DNA of 61,231 nucleotides from contig ONCQ01000012.1 in the NCBI GenBank assembly GCA_900316355.1, positions 1 to 61,231 on the forward strand. Direction: 5' to 3'. The translations under genes were made by a program, and so were the position numbers. The notes under the pieces were generated by a model. It was not told the DNA's origin and ran no database searches. It saw only the letters and a program-made list of their open reading frames with translations. The first letter of the stretch is position 1, and every line of letters begins with the position of its first letter. Of the stretch, positions 27,319 through 37,000 are shown one piece after another. The DNA comes from an uncultured Prevotellaceae bacterium. GTDB lineage: Bacteria > Bacteroidota > Bacteroidia > Bacteroidales > Bacteroidaceae.

Positions 27319-29510
27319 AGCGCTTCCTCACTTCCCTCCTTGCCATCGTGGCCACCGTGGCCACCGTGGCGCAGACGCTGAACGTGGAGATGGGCAGCGT
27401 GACCTATCAGATTCCGGCCAAGGATGCTGGCGAGATGATTTATGCCGACGGCAATAAGGTCACCATCGCTGGTAATACCTATTACATCAATGCCATCACG
27501 CGCGTGTACATTAATAATACGTCGGTGGCTGACACCTCCGTGGTGGTCACCTACGACGGCGATGCCGCCTCCGTGGTTATCGACGGCCGCATTGCCCGCT
27601 ATCTGACGGTCTCTGTCGATGGCGCGCATGTCAGCGTAGCACAAAGCGGCGATGTCGGCGACGACACCTCCGGCGAGATCACCTACTGCCTCTCCGGCAA
27701 CAGCAGCGACGGCGAGTTCTATATGTCCGGCTCCTACAAAGCCACTGTGGAGCTGCGCGGCCTCACGCTCACCAATCCCGCCGGTGCTGCCCTCAACATC
27801 CAGAATGGCAAGCGCATCAATATCAGTGTGAAACGAGACACCGAGAACACCCTCGCCGACGGCTCTCAAAACAACCAGAAGGCAGCCCTTGTGTGCAAGG
27901 GACATGGTGAGTTCAAGGGGCAGGGCACGCTGAACATCCGTAGCTACGGCGAGAGCGCCCACGGCATCTGGTGCGGCGACTATATGACCGTCCGTAACTG
28001 CACCATCAACATCCTGAAGGCTGTCAAGGACGGTGTCAACTGCAACCAGTTCTTCCAGATGACCAGCGGCACGCTGACTGTCAGCGGCGTAGGCAGCGAC
28101 GGCCTGCAGTGCGGCCTCGACGGCGACACCTCGACAGGTGAGACCGCCGACCATGAGGACGAGGACAGCGGTAACATCTACATCGAGGGTGGCACACTCA
28201 ACATCACCACAACAGCCGCCGGCACTAAATGTGTCAAGAGCGACGGCCAGCTGCGCATCGCAGACGGCGCGCTGACGCTCAACGCCAGCGGCAGTGTCGA
28301 TACCAGCGACAGCACAGACCCCTCCTATGTGGCAGCCCTCAAGGGTGACTCCGTGGTCATCAATGGCGGCGCCATCAGCGCTACCGTCAAAGGCTCTGCC
28401 GGCCGCGGCATCGCGGGTGACAGGGTCGAGACCAATGGCGGCACCGTCACCATCACCAACAGCGCAGGTGTCGTTTCTGTCAATAGCGACTACAAGGGTG
28501 CCAAGGGCATTAAGGGTGACTACATCGCCCTCAACGCAGGCACCATCACCATCACCATGAGCGGGGCCGGCGGCAAGGGCATCAAGGCCGGCGACGGCAC
28601 CGAGTCCAGCGGCGGCAGCAGCGGTGGCGGCGGACGTCCCGGTGGCGGCCCAGGTGGTGGTCCTGGTGGCGGCATGGGCGGCGGAAGCACATGGACCAAT
28701 GTCACCGGCTCCTACACGCAAGGCCTCGCCGACGGCAGCGGCCCCACGCTGAAGATCACCACCTCGGGAGCTTATAGCAACTGCTCCTCCAAGGGCATCA
28801 AGGCCATCTGCGCCGTCACCCTCTACGGAGGTACCACTGAGATATACACCAGCACCAACAAGGCCGAGGGCCTGGAGTCCAAGACGGGCGTCACCGTCAA
28901 CGGCGGTCAGCACTATTTCAAGTGCTACGACGACTGCATCAACTCCGCAGGCAAGATCATCTTCAATGGCGGCGTCACCGTGTGCTACGGCTACGGCAAC
29001 GACTCCGTGGACAGCAACGCCGGCACCACAGGAGCCATCACCATCGGCAACGGCACCGTCTTCGCCTACACCACGAAAGGCGCCCCCGAGGAAGGCTTCG
29101 ACTGCGACAACAACAGCTACATCCAGATTACCGGCACAGGCATCGGCATCAGCGCCGGCGCTAACCAAGGTGGCGGCGGAGGTGGCTGGGGCGGCGGCTC
29201 CAGCAGCGGCAGCACCATCAGCAATGCCAAGCAGGGCTATGCCTTCGTGACCAGCAGCATCAGCTACACCGCCAACCGCTACTATACGCTGGCAGATAAC
29301 AGTGGCAACAACCTCGTCACCTACAGCTTCGAGGGCTCCTGCAGCAGTTCCCTTGCCCTCTTTACAGCCAAGGGCATGGTCAGCGGAAGCACCTACACGG
29401 TGAAATATAGCACCACGGCACCTACCGATGCCAACACCGCCTGGCACGGCCTCTATCTCGGCAGCTCGCACAAGGGCACTACCAGCGTGACCAGCTTCAC
29501 GGCGAAGTGA
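27315..29510 (+). CDS. DUF4353 / carbohydrate-binding domain secreted protein with glycine-rich loops
   Basis: 731 residues. Signal peptide MKRFLTSLLAIVATVATVAQ; a ~100-residue N-terminal domain; then a long right-handed beta-helix-like body of repeated short strands (TLTV/GTLNI/INGGAIS, 'ADGALTLNASG', 'TNGGTVTITN') as in DUF4353 proteins annotated as carbohydrate-binding. Two glycine-rich insertions (about 432-460, GGGRPGGGPGGGPGGG; about 617-637, GGGGGWGGGSSSG) interrupt the helix. It is surface or periplasmic with no catalytic motif recognised. It is coupled to the preceding small protein, and its stop is followed by an inverted pair of heptanucleotide arrays. Confidence 0.8.
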   Translation: MKRFLTSLLAIVATVATVAQTLNVEMGSVTYQIPAKDAGEMIYADGNKVTIAGNTYYINAITRVYINNTSVADTSVVVTYDGDAASVVIDGRIARYLTVSVDGAHVSVAQSGDVGDDTSGEITYCLSGNSSDGEFYMSGSYKATVELRGLTLTNPAGAALNIQNGKRINISVKRDTENTLADGSQNNQKAALVCKGHGEFKGQGTLNIRSYGESAHGIWCGDYMTVRNCTINILKAVKDGVNCNQFFQMTSGTLTVSGVGSDGLQCGLDGDTSTGETADHEDEDSGNIYIEGGTLNITTTAAGTKCVKSDGQLRIADGALTLNASGSVDTSDSTDPSYVAALKGDSVVINGGAISATVKGSAGRGIAGDRVETNGGTVTITNSAGVVSVNSDYKGAKGIKGDYIALNAGTITITMSGAGGKGIKAGDGTESSGGSSGGGGRPGGGPGGGPGGGMGGGSTWTNVTGSYTQGLADGSGPTLKITTSGAYSNCSSKGIKAICAVTLYGGTTEIYTSTNKAEGLESKTGVTVNGGQHYFKCYDDCINSAGKIIFNGGVTVCYGYGNDSVDSNAGTTGAITIGNGTVFAYTTKGAPEEGFDCDNNSYIQITGTGIGISAGANQGGGGGGWGGGSSSGSTISNAKQGYAFVTSSISYTANRYYTLADNSGNNLVTYSFEGSCSSSLALFTAKGMVSGSTYTVKYSTTAPTDANTAWHGLYLGSSHKGTTSVTSFTAK

Positions 29511-29515
29511 GGTTT

Positions 29516-29654
29516 TTGGCTGTTGGGTGTTGGGTGTTGGCTATTGGCTATTGGCGCTTGGCTCTTTAACCTTTTATAACTCGATTTAATTCTTGAATAA
29601 TTAAAAATATTGATTTCTTGCCAATACCCAATAGCCAACACCCAACGGCCAACC
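29516..29654. repeat. Inverted pair of heptanucleotide arrays
   Basis: Left arm: seven units TTGGCTG, TTGGGTG, TTGGGTG, TTGGCTA, TTGGCTA, TTGGCGC, TTGGCTC (29516-29564). Right arm: five complementary-type units GCCAATA, CCCAATA, GCCAACA, CCCAACG, GCCAACC (29620-29654). The 55-bp AT-rich spacer would be the loop of a long imperfect hairpin just after the DUF4353 stop. Confidence 0.85.
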
Positions 29655-29680
29655 GCCTAAATACTCATTGTTATAAAAGA

Positions 29681-29716
29681 AAAATCCTGTAGGTTGCTTG
29701 CCTACAGGATTTTTTT
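29681..29716 (+). terminator. Strong intrinsic terminator
   Basis: AAAATCCTGTAGG and CCTACAGGATTTT pair perfectly (13 bp) around a 7-nt loop and are followed by a T-run. It sits immediately before the next promoter. Confidence 0.85.
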
Positions 29717-29718
29717 CA

Positions 29719-29726
29719 TATCTTTG
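29719..29726 (+). promoter_or_regulatory. -7 box (TATCTTTG) of the PL11 gene
   Basis: A TAnnTTTG match 30 bp before the ATG at 29756, starting only 3 bp after the terminator T-run; the -33 region overlaps the terminator hairpin. Confidence 0.6.
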
Positions 29727-29755
29727 CGGCGCAATAGCTAACTAACAACGACATC

Positions 29756-32700
29756 ATGCGCAAAATTATTACCCTTTTCCTGCTGCTGGCTTTTGCTCTG
29801 CCGCAGGCTCTTCTTGCAGACCACGCCGACATCGTGTGGCCCATGGGCAACAAGGACAACCTCGCTGTCAACACCCTCACCGAGGGTGCTGCCAACGCTC
29901 TCACCCCCTCGTTTGTGCTGGGCGCTAACCTCGCCGCGACAGGCGTGAAGATCTCCTCCGATGCCGACACAGAACATGGCTACGCTCCCGTGGACTACGA
30001 CCCTGTGCTCGTGATGCTCACGCCCTCCACGAGGGTGAGCGCCAAGACTGCAGGCCATGCGGTCAGCTACCGCGTCACGCCTAAGAGCGGGCACACCTTC
30101 AAGCCCACCGTCATAGAGTTCGACGCGGCGAAATGCGGTACCGATGGCGGCAACTTCGATGTCTATGTCAAGGCCGGCACCGCCGCCGAGACACCCCTGG
30201 AAACCGCCGTCTCTCCCCTGCGCAATAAGATTGATGCCAACAACAGCACAGGCAAGAGTCACCATCGCTACGCCATCTCCGACCAGCTCGTGGCCGCCGG
30301 ACAGTCGTTCCAGCTCATCCTCTATGTCTATAACCTCAACGGCCAGGACACCTCCTCGCCCAAGAGCATGGCCTTCTCGAATGTCACCATCAGCGGCGAG
30401 ATTGACGAGCCCATCTATGATGCCTCGCATTACTTCACCGCCGCCACCTGCTCTGCCTGCGACCTCCTCTCTGTCGCAGGCGCGCTGAAGAACGGGCAGA
30501 CAGCCTCGTGGCCCGAGAAGCTCTATGGCGACCCCACCGACCTCAGCGTCACCCCTGCCGAGGGCTACACCGCCACCATCACCTACGCCGATAAGTACAT
30601 CACCCTCACGGCCTTTAAGGGCGCCGCACAGGTCTTCAGCGTCAGCATACGCTTCGTCGTCAGCTACCGTCCGCCGAAGCCCGAGGCCAAGCCCCTCAAC
30701 CGTGGTCTTATGGCAGTGAAGACCAGTAGCGGTGTCCTCGTGAGCTGGCGCTACCGTGCTTCCGATGAGGCTTTGCAGCCCCGCTTCCGCCTCTGGCGCG
30801 GCAAGACACTCCTCAACAGCCGTATGCCTTTCACCGACCGCACGAACTTCCTTGACACCGGCGGTGGCCTGTCATCCCTCTACAAGCTCGAAGTCGTCGA
30901 TCCCGACGGCAACATCCTGGAGACACAGGAGACGCGGCCGTGGGATGGACAGGTGAAATATATCACCCTGCAGGGCGGAGCGCCCACAGACCCCACCTCT
31001 GCTGGGGCCACCTATACGCCCAACGATGCCTCGTTCTGCGATATGGACGGCGACGGTGAGTATAACATCATCCTCAAGTGGGCTCCTTCCAATGAGAAGG
31101 ACGCCGCCAGCAGCGGCACCACCTCGCCCGCCTTCTACTCCTGCTACAAGCTCGACGGCACACGCCTCTGGATGCTTCACACCGGACATAACATGTTCAA
31201 TTCCGCCCACACCACACACTTCGCAGCCTGGGACTTCGACGGCGACGGCTACGGCGAGGTCATGCTGAAGACAGCCCCCGGCGCCGTTGACGGACAGGGC
31301 AACTATGTCCTCCTTCCTGGCGACGACCCCAAGGCCAACTACAAGGGCGGCAAGGGCAAACAGGAGACGGGCGGCGAGTATCTCACCGTCTTCGACGGCA
31401 TGACAGGTGCCGAGCTGAAGACCATCCCTTATCATACTAAATTTGCCGATGAAACCGCAAGTTTTTGGGGCGACAGCAAGCAGAACCGCTCCGAGCGATA
31501 CCTCGGTGCTATCGCATGGCTCGACGGCGAGAAGGGCAACCCATCCGGCATCTTCGCACGCGGCTATTACAATGGCTGCAAGATAGGTGCCTATGACTGG
31601 GACGGCGACAACCTCACCCTGCGATGGCTCCACCGAGGCGAGAGTGCCACCAAGGGCACCGTCACCTATGCCAACGGCACCGTCAAGAACCTCACCACGA
31701 CTGTCTATGGCGAAGGCTGCCACTGGATCTGCGTGGGCGATGTCGATGGCGACGGCAAGCAGGAGATACACTACGGCTCCGGCGGCCTGAAACCCGACGG
31801 CACCACGCTTTATCGCACAGGCCTTGGCCACGGCGATGCCATGCATCTCAGCGACTTCGTGCCCTCGCGACCCGGACTCGAGCTCTTCATGGTGCACGAA
31901 GAAAAACCCTACGGTATGGACATGCGCGATGCCCGTACGGGTGAACTGCTGCTGCATCAGACGGCAGGCAGCGACACCGGCCGTGGCATCATGGCCCACT
32001 TCAACCCTGAAGCAGCGAATGCCTACTGGCAGTCCAGTGCCAGTGCCAGCCTCTTCGACACCGACGGCAATACCATCCTCTCCGAGTGTAACCACGGCGG
32101 CGGCGCAGGCCTTAGCTTCCGCGTATATTGGAACGGCGACCTTGCCGACGACTTCTACGGCAAGAACGTCCTTGAGAACTGGAACCCCGACAACAACAGC
32201 TTCGGACGCATGCAAATCAACGGTGCCCCTTATGTCGTCGGCAACTATAACAACGGTTCCAAGCAGAACCCCTGCGTCAGCGGCGACCTGCTCGGCGACT
32301 GGCGTGAGGAGATTGTCACCTGGGATCAGTCTGGCAGTGACTACCGCCTCGTCATCAACGCCACCGACTACCCGACCGATTACCGCCTGCCGCACCTCAT
32401 GGATGACTTCGCCTACCGCGCACAGCTCATCGGACAGAACGACTGCTACAACCAGCCGCCTCACGTGAGCTACGACCCCATCACGCGCTATACCATCGAG
32501 CGGACGGTGCCCGCCAGCGGCCTTGATGTCCTCTATGCTCCTTACCCCGTGCGGCTGCCGCAGGGCGTCACGGCCTACAGCGTCACCTTCCCCGATGCCG
32601 CCGCCGACACCTTGAAATACACGACCCTGAAGGCCTTCGCCATCATCCCTGCCGGCACTGCCGTTGTCTATAAGGGTACGCCCGGCGAGAAGGTAGCCTT

Positions 32701-33100
32701 CCGTCCAAGCACCCGAACGGTGGCTACCGTCAACAAGAACTACCTGAAGGGCTGTGCCGTGGACAGCGTCATCGTCAGCAACGACGACACCAATGACTTC
32801 TGCTACACCTTCCGCGCGGACAGCAAGACCGGTGCCGTCGGCTTCTTCAAAGTCGAGGAACCCACATTGCAGAAGGCCAACACGCCCTGGCTGCGCGTGA
32901 AAGGCACTGCCGCCAACCCGCCCCATCCCCAGTACTTCTGGACTAAGAACGGCATCCCCGACGCCGTCCGCAGCCTGCCCGCAGCAACACCCGCCAAGGC
33001 CGACGAGATCTACGACCTCTCCGGACGGCCCGTAGCTCCCAGTGCCCTCAAGTCTGGCCATACCTACATCATCAATGGCGAGAAGCGACAAGTCCGCTGA
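29756..33100 (+). CDS. PL11 rhamnogalacturonan lyase, large multidomain form
   Basis: 1114 residues, much longer than the usual ~620-residue catalytic unit. Signal peptide MRKIITLFLLLAFALPQALLA; about 300 extra N-terminal residues (two beta-rich domains); then an FnIII-like strand domain and the eight-bladed propeller with calcium-type loops DMDGDGEYN, DFDGDGYGE, DVDGDGKQE and the conserved GHGDAMHLSDF; an additional beta domain; and the tail YDLSGRPVAP...YIINGEKRQVR. It cleaves the rhamnose-galacturonate backbone of pectin RG-I outside the cytoplasm. The C-terminal tail suggests surface export. A second, shorter PL11 lies at 51 kb. Confidence 0.92.
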   Translation: MRKIITLFLLLAFALPQALLADHADIVWPMGNKDNLAVNTLTEGAANALTPSFVLGANLAATGVKISSDADTEHGYAPVDYDPVLVMLTPSTRVSAKTAGHAVSYRVTPKSGHTFKPTVIEFDAAKCGTDGGNFDVYVKAGTAAETPLETAVSPLRNKIDANNSTGKSHHRYAISDQLVAAGQSFQLILYVYNLNGQDTSSPKSMAFSNVTISGEIDEPIYDASHYFTAATCSACDLLSVAGALKNGQTASWPEKLYGDPTDLSVTPAEGYTATITYADKYITLTAFKGAAQVFSVSIRFVVSYRPPKPEAKPLNRGLMAVKTSSGVLVSWRYRASDEALQPRFRLWRGKTLLNSRMPFTDRTNFLDTGGGLSSLYKLEVVDPDGNILETQETRPWDGQVKYITLQGGAPTDPTSAGATYTPNDASFCDMDGDGEYNIILKWAPSNEKDAASSGTTSPAFYSCYKLDGTRLWMLHTGHNMFNSAHTTHFAAWDFDGDGYGEVMLKTAPGAVDGQGNYVLLPGDDPKANYKGGKGKQETGGEYLTVFDGMTGAELKTIPYHTKFADETASFWGDSKQNRSERYLGAIAWLDGEKGNPSGIFARGYYNGCKIGAYDWDGDNLTLRWLHRGESATKGTVTYANGTVKNLTTTVYGEGCHWICVGDVDGDGKQEIHYGSGGLKPDGTTLYRTGLGHGDAMHLSDFVPSRPGLELFMVHEEKPYGMDMRDARTGELLLHQTAGSDTGRGIMAHFNPEAANAYWQSSASASLFDTDGNTILSECNHGGGAGLSFRVYWNGDLADDFYGKNVLENWNPDNNSFGRMQINGAPYVVGNYNNGSKQNPCVSGDLLGDWREEIVTWDQSGSDYRLVINATDYPTDYRLPHLMDDFAYRAQLIGQNDCYNQPPHVSYDPITRYTIERTVPASGLDVLYAPYPVRLPQGVTAYSVTFPDAAADTLKYTTLKAFAIIPAGTAVVYKGTPGEKVAFRPSTRTVATVNKNYLKGCAVDSVIVSNDDTNDFCYTFRADSKTGAVGFFKVEEPTLQKANTPWLRVKGTAANPPHPQYFWTKNGIPDAVRSLPAATPAKADEIYDLSGRPVAPSALKSGHTYIINGEKRQVR

Positions 33101-33230
33101 TTGGCAAGGAACTAGTCAAGACTTTTTATGGTCAAGCGTTCTTTGGCCGAGCGAGCCAACCGCTCTCGCGCTTATAAATAAGGTGAAAAGCCCTTTTTTG
33201 TGCCCCTTATTGCACTTTTTCTTGAATTTG

Positions 33231-33262
33231 TTTGTCTGTTCTACACTTATTTCCTACTTTTG
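33231..33262 (+). promoter_or_regulatory. Consensus promoter upstream of the TA pair and surface-protein gene
   Basis: TTTG at 33231-33234, exactly 20 bp, TACTTTTG at 33255-33262: a full match to the Bacteroidetes promoter. A ~110-nt leader follows before the antitoxin. No comparable promoter is seen directly before the large surface-protein gene at 34080. Confidence 0.75.
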
Positions 33263-33324
33263 CACCGCACTTTGCCCGTAGTGGGCCTTGTTCACTCCTG
33301 TGACAGTTAACCAATTCGTCAATA

Positions 33325-33346
33325 TATCAAACTAATATCTAACAAA
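33325..33346 (+). repeat. Direct repeat flanking the toxin-antitoxin cassette, copy 1
   Basis: TATCAAACTAATATCTAACAA matches the sequence just before the surface-protein start (34055-34075) with one substitution and one deletion. Confidence 0.6.
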
Positions 33347-33379
33347 AGCGAAGATAATCTTCCGTGGAACAAGATACAG

Positions 33380-33631
33380 ATGATGCAGACTATAACCATA
33401 GATAATGCACTTTATGCCGATGCTCAAGCTTATGCAGAAGAGCGCGGGATGAGTGTCTCGGCGCTGTTTGAGAGATATATCAAAAGGGTGCTGAGACCAA
33501 AGGTCAAGACAATGAGTGCAGAAAAAGCCGAGACGCTGAGACAAATAGACCAAGCCTTGAAAGAATTTAAACTCATTCAAGAAGGAAAGTTAAAAGCGAT
33601 ACCTGCTGAAGCCCTATTAGATGAACTGTAA
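33380..33631 (+). CDS. Antitoxin of a type II toxin-antitoxin pair (DUF6364-like)
   Basis: 83 residues. The N-terminal ribbon-helix-helix-like segment is MQTITIDNALYADAQAYAEERGMSVSALFERYIKRVL, followed by a helical acidic C-terminus (EALLDEL) suited to toxin binding. It overlaps the toxin gene by 11 bp. An ATG one codon later (33383) is an equal start. Codons are AT-richer than the neighbouring glycosidase genes, suggesting acquisition. Confidence 0.75.
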   Translation: MMQTITIDNALYADAQAYAEERGMSVSALFERYIKRVLRPKVKTMSAEKAETLRQIDQALKEFKLIQEGKLKAIPAEALLDEL

Positions 33632-33962
33632 GATAAATGTTACGCCCGAGTTCCGGAATGGGCTGAAAGCATTGGCGAAACGCTATGCTTCTATGCGAGG
33701 GGATTATGCTTCCTTTCTGGAAAAGATAAAGTCTAACCCAACGCAAGGAACACAGTTAGGGCACAACCTGCGAAAGATACGATTTGCCATAACCTCTAAA
33801 GGTAAAGGCAAAAGCGGAGGTGCAAGAGTGATCACTCATACAGTTCTATTTTCAACCAATGGTGCAGACGTGACACTGCTTACCATTTACGATAAATCTG
33901 ATCAGGTCAACATCTCAGACAAAGAGCTCAAACTGCTCCTGAGGAACAACAATCTCCTCTGA
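33621..33962 (+). CDS. RelE/HigB-like toxin
   Basis: 113 residues, basic. KINVTPEFRNGLKALAKRY at the start, a LRKIRFAITSKGKGKSGGARVITH block and a terminal strand VTLLTIYDKSDQVNISDKELKLLL match the ParE/RelE superfamily (mRNA interferase or gyrase toxin). It is translationally coupled to the antitoxin. The pair is enclosed by a 21-22-bp direct repeat that is otherwise part of the leader of the downstream surface-protein gene. Confidence 0.75.
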   Translation: MNCKINVTPEFRNGLKALAKRYASMRGDYASFLEKIKSNPTQGTQLGHNLRKIRFAITSKGKGKSGGARVITHTVLFSTNGADVTLLTIYDKSDQVNISDKELKLLLRNNNLL

Positions 33963-34054
33963 ACACTATTTAGAAAACGTCAAATAAACTCATCTCGATA
34001 AACAAATTCAACAACAAAGGTAAATAGAACATTCAAAATAATAATTTTCAATTT

Positions 34055-34075
34055 TATCAACTAACATCTAACAAA
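34055..34075 (+). repeat. Direct repeat flanking the toxin-antitoxin cassette, copy 2
   Basis: TATCAACTAACATCTAACAAA, 5 bp before the surface-protein ATG; see copy 1 at 33325. Confidence 0.6.
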
Positions 34076-34079
34076 CAAA

Positions 34080-37000
34080 ATGAAAAGGAAACTACTTTTC
34101 GCGGCGATACTAATCGCTGGTGCACTTGGCTTTAATGTCAATGCACAAGAAGACATTACGTCAACATACTTGACGAATGCCGACCTGTCCACGGAGAACA
34201 CGGGGTGGACTTACTATTCTGATGCCTATAAATATCAGGCATGGCGCACCGGAGATGCATCAAAGTCAGCGGCTGTTGAGTTCTATGCTGGATGGGGATC
34301 TCTAGAGCACACCAATTTCAAGTTTTCCCAAACTGTTACTCTACCTGCTGGCGACTATCGAATTGCTGTGAATGCGTTTTATCGTGAAGGCAATGGTGGT
34401 AATGGAACAAATGCCAACAAAGCATGGATTTTTGCAGGAGACGTAAAACAGAACGTTTATGCTCTAAATGGAATGTCAGCAGTTTCTGCATACGATGCTG
34501 GAGGTGATGACATGGATGATGCAATGCATGCATTTAAGGCGGGCGCATTTTCTAACGCTTTTGACTTCTCTTTGGCTGAAGAGACTGAAATCTCACTCGG
34601 GTTTCAAGGTTGTTTTGACTCTATGAGGTCTTGGTGTATCCTTGGTCCCGTGAAACTGTACAAGTACAGCCTTGATGACTACCTCGTTGATTACGACGCC
34701 AAGTATGCAGAAGCAGATGCCATTGATGATCAGATTATGAATGCAGATGTAAAGAGTGCTCTGACTTCTGCAATGGTTGACCGCTCTTCATTCTCTCTTT
34801 CCTCAGAGGTGACAGCTGCTATTGCGACATTGACAACGGCAATTAACAATGCCAATAATTCAATCGCAGCATACACAAGCCTGAAATCATATATGGATGC
34901 TGTTGATGCCAAGACTTCCTTGCTTGATAGTTATGGCGTCGATGCATACAGTTCTGCAGCTGCAGATGCAAAGAATGCATATACAAATCGTACTGCTACA
35001 GATGGTGCAGCTCAGAAAGCTGCGCTTGATGCTGCTTTTAATGCTGGTGTTTTGGCTACCAAACAGCCTGGCAACGGCCTTGACATGACGGCCTATATCA
35101 CCAACTCCAATTTTGACAGTGGTAATACAACGGGTTGGACTCTTGTCACTCCATATGGTGGTAACTGCACTATTCAGGGTGGTTCTCGCATGGAATATTG
35201 GGCTGGTAATGCATCTTCTCGTTTAGATGCTTCTTTCAACATCTATCAGGAACTCTCGAACCTCCCCTCAGGTGCATATACCGTTAGCGCAGATATGTAC
35301 AACTCGCTCAATGGTGAGTCTGCTAAAGATTATTGGGGTAACGAAGAGAGTGGAGACCATCCCGCTTTCGCTCCTACATGTGGCGTCTATGGCGTTTCTA
35401 ACAATGAGGAAGTCGCTCTTGTCACTGCTGAAGGCGATGTATTGAATACATATACGACAGGCGAAATTTTGGTGTTCCGTGGAAAGATGACCATCGGCAC
35501 CAAGAATACTGTGACGCCTATTATTGCTCGCTGGTTCCTCTTCGACAATGTCAAGTTAACCTACGCTCGTCAGCTCACCCAGGAAGAGATTGATGCCAAT
35601 ACCGTTCCTGAGAGCATCAGTCTTGATGAAACATCTGTCGACATGACCATTTATGACACTCAGACGTTGACCGCTACCATTCTTCCTGACAATGCAAATG
35701 ACAAGACCATCACATGGTCTTCCAGCAATGAGGCTGTGGCTACGGTTTCTAATGGTCTTGTAACAGCCGTAGGTGTCGGTACTGCTACCATCACTGCAAC
35801 AGCCAATGGCGCAGACGATGTCGAAGCAACAGCTACGATTACCGTTTCCGATGTAACTCCTGTTTCCGCTCCTGCATACTATTCCACAGAGATTGTCGAT
35901 GGCACAGACTACTACATCGTGAACGCTGCTACAGGTCAGTTCCTGGGTGGTGCTAATGACTGGGGAACGCGTGCAAGCTTGATAGAGCATGGTATTCCTT
36001 TTGGTGCAGCCAAGATCTCCGATGGCGTCTATACGCTTGACTCTTATACCTACAACAGTCAAACTTCACATTATGTAAACGGCACTTACGTTGACGGTGC
36101 TGCTACCAATCTCTTTATCACGAGCCTTGGTAATGGCAAATTCACCATCTCAACAGCAGATGGCTCTGCATTTATGACTGCTAAGCCAGTAACTACAGTG
36201 GTAGCAAACACTGCAGTGAATGCTTCGAGTACCCTTGCTCAGTGGTATTTCCTTTCCAAGAACGATCGCGACAAGGCCCTCGCAGCTGCTTCGGCCGAGA
36301 ATCCAACAGATGCTACATACTACGTGAAACAGGCGAACATCAGCCGCAATCGTTCTGCTGGTGGCTACAATGTGAATGCATGGAGTCAGTATAGTGATGG
36401 AGGGACGCAGGACAATACAAACTATGCTGCTCAGGTCTATAATGCGGCTGTTGACAACTATCAGACGATAGAGAACATTCCTAATGGTACTTATCAGGTG
36501 ACTGTTCAGGCCTTCACCAGTGGCACAGATGTCAAGTTCTACGCTAACGACCAAAAGGTCGCTGTTCGCAATAATGACAGTGGTGTTGCTAATTGCTCTG
36601 CAGCTGCAGCCCTCTTCGCACAAGGTCTTTACCCCAACACTGTCACCGTTACCGTCACCGACCGCACTTTGAAGATTGGCTTCGAAGGTGATTGCTCTGG
36701 CGCTAAGTGGCTTTGCTACGATGATGTTACGCTCTACATGACTGGCTACACTGCTAACACGGGTGTAAGCGCTGAGAATCTTGAACTGCAGATTGGGCAG
36801 AATGTAGCGATTGGTGCAACTACCGTTCCTGCAACGGCTTCGTTCAATGCCCTGACATACGCTTCCGCTGACGAAAGTATTGCTACCGTTGATGCGAATG
36901 GCTTTGTGACGGGCGTCGCCGTTGGTAACACCACCATCACCGTCACCGCCAATGAGATGGAAAACTTCAGCACTACTGTTGACGTTACTGTAACTCTTGT

